Origin: Ralstonia insidiosa
GTDB taxonomy: Bacteria; Pseudomonadota; Gammaproteobacteria; Burkholderiales; Burkholderiaceae
Reading direction: 5' to 3'
Assembly: GCF_008801405.1 (NCBI RefSeq)
Contig: NZ_VZPV01000001.1
Span: 2,852,001-2,916,000, forward strand
Length of the DNA stretch: 64,000 bases
Of the stretch, positions 1-7,757 are shown one piece after another. The notes below the pieces were generated by a model. It was not told the DNA's origin. It saw only the letters and a list, made by a program, of their open reading frames with translations, and searched no databases. A program made the translations under genes and the position numbers. How positions within the stretch are numbered: position 1 is the stretch's first letter; each line of letters starts with the position of its first letter.

Positions 1-515
1 GGCGCGCAAAGGTCTGCCCCGATGCCCACCATGGGGAGTTGCGGATGCTGCCGCGCCAAGGCACGCAGCGTATCGCGCAGAAAATCCGCCGAGATATCGA
101 TGGCCACATAACGCGACGGCGCCAGCGTGCGGAAGAGGCGCGCAGCCTTCTCGCAGTTGCCGGCGCCCAGGTCGATCAGCGTGGCCCCCCGCCCGACGCG
201 CAGGGCGATTTCTGCGGCGTGCAGGCTGAAGATGGCGGCCTCTGTGCGGGTCGGGTAGTACTCGGGCAGATCGGTAATCGCCTCGAACAGCCGGGAGCCG
301 AGTGCATCGTAGAAAAATTTCGGGCTGACGCTGGCGGCGGATGCCAGCAAACCGGCCTCTGCCTCGGCACGCAATGCAGCGTCGTCTTCGGTAAAAAGCT
401 GATAGAACGTCAGGCCCGCGCCAATGGCGTCGATGGTTGGTTTGGGCTGCGGCTGGATCAGACGGGCCAGCGCGCGGCGGGCGTAGGCATCGGCGGACGG
501 CTTGGTGGCCGGCAT
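1..515 (-). CDS. egtD: L-histidine N-alpha-methyltransferase EgtD (partial, C-terminus outside window)
   Basis: SAM-dependent trimethylation of histidine to hercynine, the first step of ergothioneine synthesis. I translated the minus strand by hand from the ATG at 515; the frame stays open to the window edge (about 171 residues of some 320). It contains the family signature SPKFFYDALGSRLFEAI followed by TDLPEYYPTRTE, then a SAM-binding motif LIDLGAGNCEKAARLF and the acidic strand end YVAIDIS. These are characteristic of EgtD rather than of general methyltransferases. The sulfoxide synthase partner egtB is expected just beyond the left edge, but this cannot be seen. The start is supported by the conserved N-terminal spacing; the sequence before it (revcomp of 516-525) has a GGGAGAC ribosome site. 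Confidence 0.9.
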   Translation of the reverse strand, partial: MPATKPSADAYARRALARLIQPQPKPTIDAIGAGLTFYQLFTEDDAALRAEAEAGLLASAASVSPKFFYDALGSRLFEAITDLPEYYPTRTEAAIFSLHAAEIALRVGRGATLIDLGAGNCEKAARLFRTLAPSRYVAIDISADFLRDTLRALARQHPQLPMVGIGADLCA

Positions 516-799
516 GGTGTCTCCCGTTGGGGTGGAACGGCACGGTACGGCATGGTCATGGAGGCCGTTGGCAGCGAAAAATGTGCCACCGTCCCCTCAC
601 TCGACTGGCTCTGGGCTGTACTGATGAAATTGCAGCGTAGACGCCGCTTCGTGACAGCGCCACCGTTCTTTCACCCGAGAGCATGGCAATGCTGTGTGAC
701 GCATCACGTAAAAATCACCCGCGCTGCTGCAAAAAGCCACCTATGCCGCGCGGTGATGCGGGTGTTGCATTTGCGCACCGCAGCAATCACCGCCTGCGC
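516..799. other. Intergenic gap between egtD and the terC riboswitch
   Basis: About 300 bases between the egtD start and the terC leader promoter. The egtD promoter must lie here, reading leftwards, but I see no convincing -35/-10 pair. There is no ORF with recognisable similarity; open frames crossing it are shadows of egtD. Confidence 0.5.
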
Positions 800-805
800 T
801 ATAAT
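800..805 (+). promoter_or_regulatory. -10 element (TATAAT) of the riboswitch-terC transcript
   Basis: Perfect TATAAT at 800-805, 12 bases before the first pairing strand of the riboswitch, so transcription would begin near 812 and include the whole aptamer. No good -35 lies at 17 bases spacing (ACCGCA); TTGCGC at 771-776 is too far away. Confidence 0.6.
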
Positions 806-817
806 GCGGGCTCACCC

Positions 818-939
818 AAAGGGGAGTAGCTCGGGGGTTCTTCAGCCCCAGGCACGATCGTCAAGACGAGGCAAAAAAGCGCCTCCGGTCGTGTCGGCAT
901 CAGCAGGTTCCAAACCTGTTTGTGTCGAGCAAGACCTTT
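818..939 (+). ncRNA. yybP-ykoY manganese riboswitch in the terC leader
   Basis: Both diagnostic loops are present: AAAGG followed by GGAGTAGC at 818-830, and GCAAGACCTTT ending at 939. Strands 818-822 (AAAGG) and 935-939 (CCTTT) pair as P1. Internal hairpins are visible around 873-889 (GAGGC/GCCTC arms) and 904-920 (CAGGTT/AACCTG arms). This family binds Mn2+ between the two conserved loops and turns on exporters of the TerC, MntP or P-type ATPase kinds. The gene behind it is a TerC protein, as expected. The 3' P1 strand can also pair with 960-965, which suggests a switch (see findings). Confidence 0.92.
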
Positions 940-1032
940 GCAACCGGATTTCATGGTCTGCAAAGCGTCTCGCCCCAGCCTTCCATGTCGTTCGGTCAAC
1001 CGGTTTTTATTGTTGTTTGACTTGGAGCCACC

Positions 1033-1728
1033 ATGGAATGGTTGTCTGACATTTTCACCATGCAGTTTGCTGCCGCGCTGGCATCGATCATCGTGATCGA
1101 CCTTGTGCTCGCGGGCGATAACGCCATCCTCATCGCGCTGGCCGCGCGCAACCTGCCGCCTGAGTTGCAGAAGAAAGCCATCATGTGGGGGGCGGCGGGT
1201 GCCATCGTCGTGCGTGCGCTGATGACGCTGGCTGTGGTGTGGCTGCTGAAGATCCCCGGCCTGATGCTGGTGGGCGGTCTGGCGCTGGTGTGGATTGCCT
1301 GGAAGCTGCTGGCTGACGACGGCCAAGGCGGTGATGAACATGGCGCCGGCAGCACCACGCTGATGGGCGCGATGAAGACCATCATCATCGCCGACGCGGT
1401 GATGGGTATCGACAACGTGCTCGCCATTGCCGGCGCCTCGCATGGCAGCTTCCTGCTGGTGGTGTTGGGCCTACTGATCAGCGTGCCCGTGGTGGTATGG
1501 GGCAGCGGTGTGGTGCTGCGCCTGATTGAGCGTTTCCCGCTCATCATCTACGGCGGTGCCGCTGTGCTGGCTTATACGGCCGCCCATATGATCGTGGCCG
1601 AGCCGGTTCTCAAGCCCTTCTTTGCAGAACAACGTCCGCTGGTGTGGGCTGTGTACGCCGTGGTGTTCGTGATCGTGCTGGGCGGCGGCTGGCTGGTGCA
1701 GCGTCGCCGCCAGCAGCAGCCTGCTTAA
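1033..1728 (+). CDS. TerC/YjbE family membrane protein, probable Mn2+ exporter
   Basis: Integral inner-membrane protein of 231 residues, the length of the YjbE/YkoY subgroup of TerC proteins. The two inverted half-repeats each carry the family acidic-Asn motif: DLVLAGDN at residues 23-30 and DAVMGIDN at 121-128. About seven hydrophobic segments can be counted, and the tail ends in a basic QRRRQQQ stretch. Bacillus relatives export Mn2+ and help load secreted metalloenzymes; the Mn riboswitch in the leader supports the same role here, which is inference for this strain. The ATG at 1033 is preceded by GGAG at 1024-1027. The stop overlaps by four bases the stop of the convergent dehydratase gene, and no terminator hairpin separates them. 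Confidence 0.88.
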   Translation: MEWLSDIFTMQFAAALASIIVIDLVLAGDNAILIALAARNLPPELQKKAIMWGAAGAIVVRALMTLAVVWLLKIPGLMLVGGLALVWIAWKLLADDGQGGDEHGAGSTTLMGAMKTIIIADAVMGIDNVLAIAGASHGSFLLVVLGLLISVPVVVWGSGVVLRLIERFPLIIYGGAAVLAYTAAHMIVAEPVLKPFFAEQRPLVWAVYAVVFVIVLGGGWLVQRRRQQQPA

Positions 1729-2735
1729 GCCTCAATCGGCTGACCGGCGAGGACCCGCGCCAGCATGGCGCGGTCGATGTTGCCGCCGGTCAGCGGCAGG
1801 CCCACTCGCAAACCGTGCAAGCCAGCAATCTGCTCTCGCTGCTGCCATGCGGCCGCCAAGGCCGCGGCAGCGGCGCCTTCCGCCACGTTGTGCGTGGTCG
1901 AGAAATACAGGCGGATCGCCTCGGCTACCGCCTCATCCGTCACGGCAACAATCTCGTCGACGCCCGCGCGGATCACCTCCAACGCCTTCGCATCCGGCGT
2001 GCGGCACGCCAAGCCATCAGCCAGCAGCGTCGTCACCGGTGCCGACACGACCGCACCGCTGGCAAACGAATGCTCATAGCAACGTGCATGTGCAGACACA
2101 ACGCCGACAATACGCGTGGACAACCCCAGCGCATCGCGTACAGCCACCGCCGAGCAGACGCCCGAACCCATGCCGATCGGCACGTAGACCACGTCCAGCG
2201 GCACCGCCTCAAAGAATTCCAGCCAGTAGCTCGCCACCCCAGCGACCAGATCCTCGTGATACGAAGGCACATAGTGCAGGCCACGCTCGACGGCCAATTC
2301 AGCGGCCAACTCACGGCTGGCCTGAAAATCGTCCCCAGCTTCGATCAACTCCGCGCCGAGCGCACGCATGGCGGCGTTCTTTTCCACGCTGTTGCCGTGC
2401 GGCACGACAACGGTCGCCGTCATGCCACTCTGGCGCGCTGCCAGTGCGATCGACTGACCGTGGTTTCCACGCGTTGCTGAGATCACACCGCGCAACTCCG
2501 GCTCGCGCTGGCGCAATGCATGCAGATACGTCAGCCCACCGCGCACCTTGAAGGCACCCACTTCTGTGTGGTTTTCATGCTTCACCCACACCGCTGCGCC
2601 CACGGCCTGTGAGAGCAGCGGCCAGCAGTACTGCGGCGTCGGCGGAATCACCGCGTGAACAACGTCAGCGGCCGCGCGCAGACGGCGCAGTTCGGCAGCA
2701 CGGTTGAGGGAAGCGGCGGTGGTCGTGGGTGACAT
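1725..2735 (-). CDS. Threonine/serine dehydratase-like PLP enzyme (fold type II)
   Basis: PLP-dependent dehydratase of 336 residues, of the catabolic threonine dehydratase (TdcB/IlvA catalytic domain) group, without the C-terminal ACT regulatory domain of biosynthetic IlvA. The Schiff-base lysine is K63 in GAFKVRGG; the asparagine loop SATRGNHGQS (86-95) holds the substrate carboxylate; a Gly-rich phosphate cup GMGSG lies near residue 190. Expected reaction: threonine to 2-oxobutyrate and ammonia, perhaps serine to pyruvate. Relatives annotated as hydroxyectoine-utilisation EutB are similar in length and cannot be excluded. I chose the ATG at 2735 because GGAG stands nine bases before it; the frame extends upstream to 2834 but that part is not conserved in type. 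Confidence 0.82.
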   Translation of the reverse strand: MSPTTTAASLNRAAELRRLRAAADVVHAVIPPTPQYCWPLLSQAVGAAVWVKHENHTEVGAFKVRGGLTYLHALRQREPELRGVISATRGNHGQSIALAARQSGMTATVVVPHGNSVEKNAAMRALGAELIEAGDDFQASRELAAELAVERGLHYVPSYHEDLVAGVASYWLEFFEAVPLDVVYVPIGMGSGVCSAVAVRDALGLSTRIVGVVSAHARCYEHSFASGAVVSAPVTTLLADGLACRTPDAKALEVIRAGVDEIVAVTDEAVAEAIRLYFSTTHNVAEGAAAAALAAAWQQREQIAGLHGLRVGLPLTGGNIDRAMLARVLAGQPIEA

Positions 2736-2904
2736 GGCAATCTCCAGCGGACAGCGGACAGTTGGAAGCGATGGCCTTATCTTGCCCGCCTGCCCCGCCC
2801 AGGAACATCGACAATTGCGCGACTTGTCAGTCAAACTGTGCCGCCCTTCTGACCGGGCCAGTTTCCGGACACCTCCGGTACAGTCGATGCCGCGTCGCTC
2901 ACGT

Positions 2905-2910
2905 TACAAT
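2905..2910 (+). promoter_or_regulatory. Candidate -10 (TACAAT) for thyA-folA
   Basis: TACAAT at 2905-2910, 34 bases before the thyA start, in the 209-base gap after the divergent dehydratase. The -35 region is poor. The same TACAAT-GC form occurs before mltB and darP in this window. Confidence 0.4.
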
Positions 2911-2944
2911 GCGGCTCATTCGCTTTTCACGTCCTGCCGCCGCA

Positions 2945-3739
2945 ATGCAGCCCTATCTCGACCTGATGCGCCATGTCTATGAACATGGCACCGACAAAGC
3001 CGACCGCACCGGCACCGGCACGCGCTCCGTGTTCGGGCACCAGATGCGCTTCAACCTGCAGGACGGCTTTCCGCTGGTGACCACCAAGAAGGTCCACATC
3101 AAGTCCATCGTCTATGAACTGCTGTGGTTCCTCCAGGGCTCGACCAACGTGCGCTGGCTGCAGGACAACGGCGTGACGATCTGGGACGAATGGGCCGATG
3201 CCGACGGCGAACTGGGCCCCGTCTATGGCTCCCAATGGCGCTCGTGGCCCACGCCCAACGGCGAACACATCGACCAGATTGCCGAGTTGATCGCGCAGAT
3301 CAAACGCAACCCCGATTCGCGCCGGCTGATCGTCTCGGCCTGGAACGTGGCCGACATCCCGCGCATGAAGCTGCCGCCCTGCCACGCGTTCTTCCAGTTC
3401 TACGTGGCCGACGGCAAGCTGTCGTGCCAGCTCTACCAGCGCAGCGCCGACATCTTCCTCGGCGTGCCGTTCAACATCGCCAGCTACGCGCTGCTCGTGC
3501 ACATGGTGGCGCAGCAGACCGGCCTGGATGTGGGCGACTTCGTCTGGACCGGCGGCGACTGCCACCTCTACAACAACCACTTCGAACAGGTGGAGACGCA
3601 ACTCGCGCGCGAACCGCTGCCGCTGCCGAAGCTGCACATCAAGCGCAAGCCCGAGAGCATCTTCGATTACCAGTACGAAGACTTCGAGATCGTCGGCTAC
3701 CAGAGCCACCCCGCAATCAAGGCACCCGTCGCCGTATGA
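2945..3739 (+). CDS. thyA: Thymidylate synthase ThyA
   Basis: Cytosolic enzyme that methylates dUMP to dTMP with methylene-tetrahydrofolate, giving dihydrofolate. It has 264 residues, exactly the E. coli length, when started at the ATG at 2945 (MQPYLDLM). The catalytic cysteine is C146 in LPPCHAFFQFYV; the phosphate-binding arginines appear in DSRRLIVSAWN and the folate site in the C-terminal AVAV-like end (APVAV). The gene overlaps folA by ATGA, so synthesis of the two enzymes is probably translationally coupled: FolA reduces the dihydrofolate that ThyA makes. The upstream in-frame extension to 2729 crosses the promoter and was rejected. Confidence 0.97.
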   Translation: MQPYLDLMRHVYEHGTDKADRTGTGTRSVFGHQMRFNLQDGFPLVTTKKVHIKSIVYELLWFLQGSTNVRWLQDNGVTIWDEWADADGELGPVYGSQWRSWPTPNGEHIDQIAELIAQIKRNPDSRRLIVSAWNVADIPRMKLPPCHAFFQFYVADGKLSCQLYQRSADIFLGVPFNIASYALLVHMVAQQTGLDVGDFVWTGGDCHLYNNHFEQVETQLAREPLPLPKLHIKRKPESIFDYQYEDFEIVGYQSHPAIKAPVAV

Positions 3740-4239
3740 CCATCCTCACGCTGATCGTCGCCCGCGCCCGCAACGGCGTGATCGGCCGCAACAACACGCT
3801 GCCCTGGCGCCTGCCAGAAGACCTCGCGCACTTCAAGCGCACCACCATGGGCGCGCCCATCGTGATGGGCCGCAAGACATACGATTCGATCGGCCGACCG
3901 CTGCCGGGCCGGCGCAATATCGTCGTCACGCGCAATGCCAAGCTGGAGCTGCCGGGCTGCGAGATTGCGTACTCGCTGGAAGATGCACAGCGCCTGTGTG
4001 TGGGCGTCGAGCAGATCTTCCTGATCGGTGGCGCGCAGCTGTATGCAGATGCCTTGCCGAGCGCAGATCGCCTGATCGTCACCGAGATCGACGCAGATTT
4101 CGAAGGCGATGCGCACTTTCCGGCGCCGGACCCGAAGGTCTGGCACGAGGTTGCACGCGAGACGCACCACTCGCCCGCACCCAACGATTTCGACTACGCA
4201 TTCGTCACATACGAACGACCGCCATCGGACGAGCAGTAA
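3736..4239 (+). CDS. folA: Dihydrofolate reductase FolA
   Basis: NADPH-dependent reduction of dihydrofolate to tetrahydrofolate; target of trimethoprim. It has 167 residues, normal for bacterial chromosomal DHFR. Seen motifs: GVIGRNNTLPWRLPEDL (14-30), with Trp24 and the catalytic acid D29, then MGRKTYDSIGRPLPGR and the NADPH loop FLIGGAQLY. The ATG sits inside the thyA stop (ATGA), with thyA coding sequence supplying the ribosome entry. A strong bidirectional hairpin follows 20 bases after the stop. Confidence 0.96.
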   Translation: MTILTLIVARARNGVIGRNNTLPWRLPEDLAHFKRTTMGAPIVMGRKTYDSIGRPLPGRRNIVVTRNAKLELPGCEIAYSLEDAQRLCVGVEQIFLIGGAQLYADALPSADRLIVTEIDADFEGDAHFPAPDPKVWHEVARETHHSPAPNDFDYAFVTYERPPSDEQ

Positions 4240-4256
4240 CCCGCAGCCGCAGGCAA

Positions 4257-4290
4257 CAAAAAACGCGCTCAGTTTCGAGCGCGTTTTTCA
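4257..4290. terminator. Bidirectional terminator between folA and pmbA
   Basis: Arms AAACGCGCTC (4261-4270) and GAGCGCGTTT (4277-4286), a perfect 10-bp stem with a 6-base loop, a T run on the plus side and an A run on the left. It serves the convergent folA and pmbA genes. Confidence 0.9.
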
Positions 4291-4306
4291 TTTGGGCTAC
4301 AGCGAC

Positions 4307-5680
4307 TTACTCGCCCGCAATCGTCATCTGTTCGATCAGGATCGAGCCGGTTTCCTTCGTGCCGCGTACCAGCGCGTCCGCGCCGATGGCCACGATCTGG
4401 CGGAACATCTCGCCCAGGTTGCCGGCAATGGTGATCTCTTCCACCGGATACTGGATCACGCCGTTCTCGACCCAGTAACCCGATGCGCCGCGCGAATAAT
4501 CGCCCGTCACGTAGTTCACACCCTGGCCCATCAGTTCGGTCACCAGCAGGCCCGTGCCCATGCGGCGCAGCATGCCGGCAAAGTCGTCTTCCGGCTTCGT
4601 CTTGTCGGAGAACAACGTCAGGTTGTGCGAGCCGCCGGCGTTGCCGGTCGTCTGCATGCCAAGCTTGCGCGCGGAATACGTCGACAGGAAATAGCCCTCG
4701 ACCACGCCGTTCTTCACGACGTCGCGGCGCTTCGTGCGCACGCCTTCTTCGTCGAACGGCGCACTGCCCATGCCGCCCAACACATGCGGGTCTTCCTTGA
4801 TCTGCACGTGCGGCGCGAAAACTTCCTTGCCCAGCGTATCGAGCAGGAACGTCGATTTGCGATACAGCGCACCGCCCGACACCGCTTGCACAAACGCGCC
4901 CAGCAAGCCTGCCGCCAACGGCGCCTCGAACAGCACCGGGCACTTGCGCGTGGTCAGCCGACACGCAGACAGACGTGCCAGCGCACGTTCCGCGGCGTAC
5001 TTGCCGATCGCTTCCGGCGCAGCCAGATCCTCGGGCGAGCGCTTGGACGAATACCAGTCGTCACGCTGCATATGCGCCCCCGAACCGGCAATCGGCGCGG
5101 CCGAAATGAAGTGGCGCGAATACGGATAGCCCGCCATGAAACCACGCGAGGTGGCCAGCACGAAGTGCGAATGCTGCGCCGAGATGCTCGAACCATCGCT
5201 ATTGCGGATCTTCGGGCTCACGGCAAATGCGGCGGCTTCTGCAGCGCGGGCGATTTCGACAGCGGCTTCGGCGTCAATCGTCCACGGGTGATAGAGTTGC
5301 AGGTCTTGCGGATGCTTTTCCAGCAACTCTTCTTCGGCCAAGCCGGCAGCGTCGTCATCGGCGGTAAAGCGCGCGATGTTGTAGGCGGCTTCAACCGTGG
5401 AGCGCAGCGCCGCCGGCGAGAAATCCGACGTGCTGGCGTTGCCGCGCTTCTTGCCCAGCATGACCGTCACGCCGACGATCTTGTCGCGGTTTTGTTCGAT
5501 GGTCTCGATCTCGCCCTTGCGCACCGTGACCGACAGGCCCTGGCCTTCGGAGATTTCCGTCGCGGCATCGGTGGCACCGAGTTCGCGCGCGACGCGCAGC
5601 ACATCGCGGGCCATCTCTTCGAGCTGTTCGCGGCGGTAGGCAAACACAGTGTCAGTCTTGGAATCGAGCGTTTGAGACAT
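4307..5680 (-). CDS. pmbA: Metalloprotease-family protein PmbA/TldE
   Basis: TldE half of the TldD/TldE (U62) heterodimer, which trims peptides such as microcin precursors and unfolded proteins; TldD carries the zinc HExxxH site. This protein lacks that motif, as expected for TldE. It has 457 residues (usual about 450). Family stretches include the N-terminal EQNRDKIVGVTVMLGKKRG, then KRRDVVKNGVVEGYFLSTYSARKLG and the C-terminal GNLGEMFRQIVAIG. The partner tldD is not in the window. The ATG at 5680 (MSQTLDS) was preferred over a TTG six bases earlier. No strong Shine-Dalgarno sequence is visible. Confidence 0.93.
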   Translation of the reverse strand: MSQTLDSKTDTVFAYRREQLEEMARDVLRVARELGATDAATEISEGQGLSVTVRKGEIETIEQNRDKIVGVTVMLGKKRGNASTSDFSPAALRSTVEAAYNIARFTADDDAAGLAEEELLEKHPQDLQLYHPWTIDAEAAVEIARAAEAAAFAVSPKIRNSDGSSISAQHSHFVLATSRGFMAGYPYSRHFISAAPIAGSGAHMQRDDWYSSKRSPEDLAAPEAIGKYAAERALARLSACRLTTRKCPVLFEAPLAAGLLGAFVQAVSGGALYRKSTFLLDTLGKEVFAPHVQIKEDPHVLGGMGSAPFDEEGVRTKRRDVVKNGVVEGYFLSTYSARKLGMQTTGNAGGSHNLTLFSDKTKPEDDFAGMLRRMGTGLLVTELMGQGVNYVTGDYSRGASGYWVENGVIQYPVEEITIAGNLGEMFRQIVAIGADALVRGTKETGSILIEQMTIAGE

Positions 5681-5748
5681 AGGCAATCAAGGGGGGAAAA
5701 CGGGCCGCGATTTTGGCACAAGCGGCGGAAGCGCCCATCATAGCAAGA

Positions 5749-5754
5749 TACAAT
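5749..5754 (+). promoter_or_regulatory. Possible -10 (TACAAT) overlapping the first darP start codon
   Basis: TACAAT at 5749-5754 includes the A and T of the first in-frame ATG (5753). If used, transcription would start near the second ATG at 5762, giving a nearly leaderless mRNA. No clear -35 is present, so this is weak. Confidence 0.3.
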
Positions 5755-6379
5755 GCGCGCCATGAGCCGAGCATCCCGACACAACCCCACGTATCTGCAA
5801 CCCATCGTGCGCCTGGACATTGGTGACGAGGACGATCCGGATACGCCCAAGAGCAAATCGCAGCGCAAGCGCGAGGTGAACGCCTTGCAAGATCTGGGCA
5901 CGGCGCTGGAAGCGCTGCCCAAGGACAAACTCGCCAAGGTGCCGCTGCCCGAGAAGCTGGTCGACGCCCTGCGCGAAGCCAAGCGCACCACCGCGCACGA
6001 AGGCAAGCGCCGCCAGATGCAGTACATCGGCAAGCTGATGCGCGCCCTGACCGACGAAGAAGTCGAAGCCATCCGCCGCGTGATGGCCTCCTTCGTGGGC
6101 GCCTCCAAGGCGGAAACCGCGCGTCTGCACGCCATCGAGCGCTGGCGCGACCGCCTGATCGCAAGTGACGATGCCGTCACCGAGTTCATTGCCGCGCACC
6201 CCGATACGGACGTCCAGGCCCTGCGCACGCTGGTGCGCAATGCGCGCAAGGAAGCACAACTGGCCAAGCCGCCCAAGTCGTCGCGCGAGATTTTCCAGAT
6301 GGTCAAGCAAGCGCTGGACGGCAATGCCCGCGACGACGACGACGCCGATCAACCCGAAGCCGAAGACGACGAAGCATGA
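5753..6379 (+). CDS. darP: Ribosome biogenesis factor DarP (YjgA)
   Basis: Member of the YjgA/DUF615 family, renamed DarP in E. coli, where it assists late maturation of the 50S subunit and its peptidyl transferase centre. Length is 208 residues from the ATG at 5753 or 205 from 5762 (MSRASRH). The family core is seen: an acidic then basic N-terminus (SKSQRKREVNALQDLG), REAKRTTAHEGKRRQMQYIGKLMR, RLHAIERWRDRL, and LRTLVRNARKEAQ followed by KPPKSSREIFQMVK. The end is very acidic (DDDDADQPEAEDDEA). Neither candidate start has a Shine-Dalgarno sequence. It overlaps mog by four bases (ATGA), so the two are probably co-translated. Confidence 0.92.
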   Translation: MRAMSRASRHNPTYLQPIVRLDIGDEDDPDTPKSKSQRKREVNALQDLGTALEALPKDKLAKVPLPEKLVDALREAKRTTAHEGKRRQMQYIGKLMRALTDEEVEAIRRVMASFVGASKAETARLHAIERWRDRLIASDDAVTEFIAAHPDTDVQALRTLVRNARKEAQLAKPPKSSREIFQMVKQALDGNARDDDDADQPEAEDDEA

Positions 6380-7023
6380 CCGCCTCCGCCCCCACCTCCC
6401 CGCTGGCCCGCCGCCATCCCGACGAACTGATCGTCGGCTTTGTGTCGATTTCAGACCGCGCCTCGGCCGGCACGTATCAGGATGAAGGGATTCCGGCGCT
6501 GCGCGACTGGTTTGGCAACGCACTGTCGTCGCCGTGGCAAGGCGTGGAGCGACTGATTCCGGATGACCAGGCCACGATTGCCGAAACGCTGATCGACCTG
6601 GTCGACCACGCCGGCTGCGATCTGGTGCTCACCACTGGCGGCACCGGCCCGACGCGCCGCGATGTGACGCCCGAGGCCACGCTGGCCGTCGCCACCAAGG
6701 ACATGCCTGGCTTTGGCGAGCAGATGCGCCAGATCAGCCTGCATTTCGTGCCGACTGCGATTCTGTCGCGTCAGGTGGCGGTGATTCGCGAAACGCCGTC
6801 ACGCGCCGCACTGATCATCAACCTGCCCGGCCAGCCGCGTGCCATCAAGGAAACGCTGGAAGGTCTGAAAGATGTGGAAGGCCGCGCCACGGTGCCCGGC
6901 ATCTTTGCCGCAGTGCCCTATTGCATCGACTTGATCGGCGGGCCGTACGTCGAAACGCACGACAGCGTGGTCAAGGCCTGGCGGCCCAAGCACGCTGTCC
7001 GTGCAAAGCCGTTGCAGGCCTAA
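6376..7023 (+). CDS. mog: Molybdopterin adenylyltransferase Mog
   Basis: Adenylates molybdopterin before insertion of molybdate, the last activating step of molybdenum cofactor synthesis. It has 215 residues against about 195 for E. coli Mog. Motifs: VGFVSISDRASAGTYQDEG near the N-terminus, the MPT-binding TTGGTGPTRRDVTPEAT near residues 90-106, and PGFGEQMRQISL. The TRRDVTPEA form fits Mog rather than MoaB, whose motif is TGRD. The C-terminal KAWRPKHAVRAK tail is basic. It ends five bases from the stop of the convergent orn. Confidence 0.92.
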   Translation: MTASAPTSPLARRHPDELIVGFVSISDRASAGTYQDEGIPALRDWFGNALSSPWQGVERLIPDDQATIAETLIDLVDHAGCDLVLTTGGTGPTRRDVTPEATLAVATKDMPGFGEQMRQISLHFVPTAILSRQVAVIRETPSRAALIINLPGQPRAIKETLEGLKDVEGRATVPGIFAAVPYCIDLIGGPYVETHDSVVKAWRPKHAVRAKPLQA

Positions 7024-7028
7024 GACGC

Positions 7029-7676
7029 TTAAGGAGCGACCGACGACGCCAGCGCTTCAGCGTCCGGCGTCTGCGGTACGTCGCGGATGAAGTGCTCGCG
7101 GTAGTAGCGCAGCTCTTCGATCGACTCGATGATGTCTGCGAACGCCGTGTGCCGCTGGTGCTTGGTGAAGCCCTTGGCGATGGCCGGTTGCCAGCGCTTG
7201 CACAGCTCCTTGAGGGTGGAGACGTCCAGGTTGCGGTAGTGGAAGTACTCCTCCAGCTTGGGCATGTAGCGCGCCATGAAGCGGCGGTCCTGGCAGATGG
7301 AGTTACCGCACATCGGCGACTTGCTCTTCGGCACCCACTTCTTCAGGAAGGCCAGCAGTTCGGCCTCCGCTTCGGCTTCCGTGGTGGTCGATGCCTTGAC
7401 CTTGTCGATCAGGCCCGAGCGGCCGTGCGTGCCCTTGTTCCAGGCGTCCATGCCGTCGAGCAGTTCGTCCGACTGGTGGATCACCAGCACCGGGCCTTCG
7501 GCCAGCACGTTCAGCTCCGAATCCGTCACCACCACGGCCACTTCGATGATGCGATCGTTCTCGGGGCTCAGGCCGGTCATCTCCATGTCGAGCCAGACCA
7601 GGTTGTTGTCGCTCTTGGCGGCAACACGGTTGGGGGTCGAGGGGGAAGCGGCGGACTGGGAAACTGGGGTACTCAC
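7029..7676 (-). CDS. orn: Oligoribonuclease Orn
   Basis: 3'-to-5' exoribonuclease of the DEDDh family that degrades 2-5 nt RNAs and pGpG, so it ends both mRNA decay and cyclic-di-GMP breakdown. Catalytic residues are visible: D and E in VWLDMEMTGL, D in QDRRFMARYMP, and H and D in HQRHTAFADIIESI. I chose GTG at 7676, which has AAGG seven bases before it and gives 215 residues with an N-terminal extension of about 20 Ser/Pro-rich residues before the E. coli Orn start. The same frame runs open to 8966 but that part is antisense to the protease gene. Confidence 0.93.
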   Translation of the reverse strand: MSTPVSQSAASPSTPNRVAAKSDNNLVWLDMEMTGLSPENDRIIEVAVVVTDSELNVLAEGPVLVIHQSDELLDGMDAWNKGTHGRSGLIDKVKASTTTEAEAEAELLAFLKKWVPKSKSPMCGNSICQDRRFMARYMPKLEEYFHYRNLDVSTLKELCKRWQPAIAKGFTKHQRHTAFADIIESIEELRYYREHFIRDVPQTPDAEALASSVAP

Positions 7677-7705
7677 GCGAATGCCTTGAGAAAATGACTG
7701 AAGGC

Positions 7706-7711
7706 TATAAT
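7706..7711 (+). promoter_or_regulatory. -10 element (TATAAT) for the M48 protease-rsgA unit
   Basis: TATAAT at 7706-7711 in the divergent orn/protease gap, 46 bases before the protease start. TTGAGA at 7686-7691 is spaced only 14 bases, so the -35 is uncertain. Confidence 0.5.
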
Positions 7712-7757
7712 TTTCGCATATCTGATAGGTGTTTCCCCGTTTAGTGTCGTCGCCCAC

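Noticed and set aside
39..1049. 336-residue plus-strand open frame at the left edge
   Set aside because: Antisense to egtD and then crosses the riboswitch and terC start.
4109..5743. 544-residue open frame on the plus strand
   Set aside because: Runs out of folA, through the terminator and antisense to pmbA; no recognisable motif.
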